DNA from: CAZMXI01 sp964570205
Lineage (GTDB): Bacteria > Planctomycetota > Phycisphaerae > Tepidisphaerales > Tepidisphaeraceae
DNA length: 7,903 bases
Direction of reading: 5' to 3'
Assembly (NCBI GenBank): GCA_964570205.1
Contig: CAZMXI010000208.1
Span: 1 to 7,903 of the forward strand
The notes under the pieces were generated by a model, which was not told the origin of the DNA, made no database searches, and worked only from the letters and a program-made list of their open reading frames with translations. The translations under genes were made by a program, and so were the position numbers. This document shows positions 6,286 through 7,903 of this stretch, in pieces (position 1 is the stretch's first letter; the number at the start of each line of letters is the position of its first letter).

Positions 6286-7754
6286 AAATCCAGCCCGCCG
6301 CGCAACTGCGGGCGTTTCTTCTTCTTCGCAGGGGCGGCCGTCTCGGGCGCGGCCACGGGCGCTGCAGGCTCTTCGGCACGCTTGATCGACAAGGCAATCC
6401 GCCGCTTCTCGGGGTCCACCTCCAGGATGCGCACCCGCACATCCTGTCCGGGCTTGACCACGTCGCTGGCCGCCCGCACGCGCTGATTCGCCAGCTCTGA
6501 AATGTGAACCAGGCCCTCGAGCCCCGCCTCCAATTCAACGAAGGCTCCGAAGTCGGCCGTCCGAGTGACCTTCCCGGAAACAACCATGTCCGTGACGTAC
6601 CGCTCGGCAATGTTCGCCCACGGGTCACCGCCCGCCTGCTTCAGGCTGAAGGTCATGCGCTTCTGAACGGGGTCCAGCGCAATGACCACCACCTTCACGG
6701 TATCGCCCTCCTTCAGCACATCCGACGGATGGCGGATGCGCTGCCAGGAAATCTCGCTGACCGGCAGCAGGCCTTCGATGCCCTCTTCCACCTCCAGGAA
6801 AGCGCCGAAGCCCTCGACCCGGGCAACGCGAGCGGTCACCGCCGCCCCGACGCCGTAGCGATCGGAAACGTTCTGCCAGGGGTCGGCCATCGCCTGCTTG
6901 AGCGACAGGCCGATCTTGCCGGTCTCCTTGTCAATCTTGACCACCTTCACATCCACGACATCGCCCACCTTGACGACCTCGCTGATGTGCTTCACCCGGC
7001 GGTGGCTGGCCTCCGAAACGTGCAGCAGCCCGTCAAGGCCGCCCAGGTCCACAAACGCGCCGAAATCCATGATGCTGCGAACCGTGCCGCGGCGAATCTG
7101 GCCCTCGGCGATATCGGCCAGCATCTCCTCCCGTTTCTGCTCCTTCTCCCGCTCCAGCACGTTCCTGCGACTGACAATCAGGTTCTTCTTGGCGCGGTCA
7201 AACTGCGTCACCTCGACGGTCAGTTTCTGCCCGATGAAGACCGAGATGTCCTTGTGGAACACCACGTCAACCTGCCCGGCTGGCATGAACGCGCGCATAT
7301 TCTTCACGGACAGTTCAAGGCCGCCTTTGTTCATGCCGGTGACCATGCCCTCAATGATCTGGCCAAGCTCCAGGTTCTCCCAGCTCACATCGGTCGCCAG
7401 GGCGCCCTTGCGGTTGAGGATCAGCAACCCGTCGGCCGGATCGTACCGGGAGACGTGAAACTCGTATTCCTCACCAACCTTCGGTTCGGCCTCAAATTGC
7501 AGCAGAGAAACCACCCCCTGCGCCTTGCCGCCCAGATCAACGAAGACATCGTCGGGGGTGACGCGGATGACGCGGCCCCGCCGCAGGCCCTTCGGGCCGC
7601 CCGGCTGCGATGCCGGCGCTTCGGCTCGGGGCTTGTCGAAGCCATAGAGGCTATCGAGAGGCAAATCCTGAAGCACGGCGTTGACCTCGCGATCAAGGCC
7701 GGCGTCAGCGTCTGGGCGGAACTTTTCCTTGTACTGGTCTTTTTGTTCGGACAT
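6282..7754 (-). CDS. rpsA: Ribosomal protein S1, five S1 RNA-binding domains
   Basis: S1 binds mRNA at the small ribosomal subunit and helps initiation, especially on messages with weak Shine-Dalgarno sites. The 490-residue product has a charged N-terminal segment (1-55) and five S1 (OB-fold) domains at about 56-117, 130-197, 217-287, 303-373 and 389-459. Domains 1 and 2 are the divergent, ribosome-docking type: FVDLGGKAQGVVSLLQFE (71-88), then GGLELSVKNMRAFMPAGQVD (144-163) and NLIVSRRNVLERE (191-203), which parallel E. coli S1. Domains 3-5 show the RNA-binding consensus DFGAFVDLGGLDGLLHVSE, GFGAFLEVEEGIEGLLPVSE and DFGAFVELEAGLEGLVHISE. DPW follows domains 3 and 4 (291-293, 377-379). Compared with the six-domain E. 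coli protein the last domain is missing and an Ala/Pro-rich linker plus KKKKRPQLRGGLDF forms the tail. Start: ATG at 7754 with only GAGA six bases upstream. It converges on the kinase gene with 12 bases between stops. Confidence 0.92.
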   Translation of the reverse strand: MSEQKDQYKEKFRPDADAGLDREVNAVLQDLPLDSLYGFDKPRAEAPASQPGGPKGLRRGRVIRVTPDDVFVDLGGKAQGVVSLLQFEAEPKVGEEYEFHVSRYDPADGLLILNRKGALATDVSWENLELGQIIEGMVTGMNKGGLELSVKNMRAFMPAGQVDVVFHKDISVFIGQKLTVEVTQFDRAKKNLIVSRRNVLEREKEQKREEMLADIAEGQIRRGTVRSIMDFGAFVDLGGLDGLLHVSEASHRRVKHISEVVKVGDVVDVKVVKIDKETGKIGLSLKQAMADPWQNVSDRYGVGAAVTARVARVEGFGAFLEVEEGIEGLLPVSEISWQRIRHPSDVLKEGDTVKVVVIALDPVQKRMTFSLKQAGGDPWANIAERYVTDMVVSGKVTRTADFGAFVELEAGLEGLVHISELANQRVRAASDVVKPGQDVRVRILEVDPEKRRIALSIKRAEEPAAPVAAPETAAPAKKKKRPQLRGGLDF

Positions 7755-7796
7755 TCGGGATCTCGATTTACATGCCGTTCGTCGAAGCCGGGCTAT

Positions 7797-7802
7797 GGTA
7801 TA
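7797..7802 (-). promoter_or_regulatory. -10-like element upstream of the S1 gene
   Basis: On the minus strand the bases read TATACC within CTGTATACCAT, preceded by TG one base away, resembling an extended -10. Transcription would start near 7790, giving a leader of roughly 35 bases before the ATG at 7754. No -35 hexamer is recognisable at 15-18 bases spacing, so this rests on one element only. Confidence 0.3.
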
Positions 7803-7885
7803 CAGGTCGTTGGGAAAACGAAAGAGAGCGACACAATCGCTGTGCCCTAGGGTGTGGCCATTTTTCGTGGGAGTGGGTATGAGAT

Positions 7886-7902
7886 AGGCGGCTCCGCCTT
7901 TT
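7886..7902 (+). terminator. Terminator-like hairpin at the right edge
   Basis: AGGCG, loop GCTC, CGCCT, followed by TTT, forms a compact GC-rich stem with a short T-run on the plus strand. The window ends one base later. No plus-strand gene is seen just upstream of it, so it may instead belong to a minus-strand gene beyond the edge (a hairpin that can act both ways), or be a leader hairpin of the S1 transcript if that starts further upstream. Confidence 0.35.
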
Positions 7903-7903
7903 A

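Noticed and set aside
6504..7850. 448-codon plus-strand frame over the S1 gene
   Set aside because: It is the complement of five clear S1 domains; its His/Leu/Asp-rich translation has no motif of its own.
7845..7852. Palindrome CCCTAGGG upstream of rpsA
   Set aside because: A lone eight-base palindrome without a second site or known operator match is not enough to call a regulatory element.

Overview
The window is a GC-rich bacterial chromosomal segment with five credible protein genes. I saw no tRNA or rRNA genes, CRISPR array, insertion sequence or phage genes. The lineage is inferred, not proven. A glutamyl-tRNA synthetase with a long insertion behind a KMGKR signature, strong C/G-ending codon bias, patchy Shine-Dalgarno sites and a five-domain S1 protein together suggest a planctomycete-like (for example Phycisphaerae-related) bacterium. 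I hold this with low to moderate confidence.

Layout, left to right. (1) 28-510, minus strand: a 160-residue cysteine-containing soluble protein of a conserved but uncharacterised family, with a strong ribosome binding site. (2) 511-1033: a 523-base divergent intergenic region. It holds an inverted repeat, a five-codon mini-ORF in frame with gene 1, an AT-rich island, two short tandem duplications and a C-rich, G-poor leader running up to gltX. (3) 1034-2662, plus: gltX, glutamyl-tRNA synthetase. (4) 2659-3159, plus: a four-helix membrane protein overlapping gltX by ATGA, so the two are probably translationally coupled. (5) 3231-6269, plus: a 1012-residue soluble histidine kinase with the order receiver, five PAS domains, HisKA, HATPase. 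(6) 6282-7754, minus: a five-domain ribosomal protein S1, convergent with the kinase; only 12 bases separate the two stop codons, and a small perfect stem-loop sits in that junction. (7) 7755-7903: the S1 upstream region with a -10-like element and, at the right edge, a terminator-like hairpin.

Two genes (gltX, S1) serve translation. The kinase is a cytosolic signal integrator whose partner regulator is not in the window. There is no visible pathway linking the five genes, and nothing looks like a defence system or a mobile cargo island. The most distinctive signals are the roughly 60-65 residue insertion in GltX directly after the signature loop, and the structured or biased leader in front of it.
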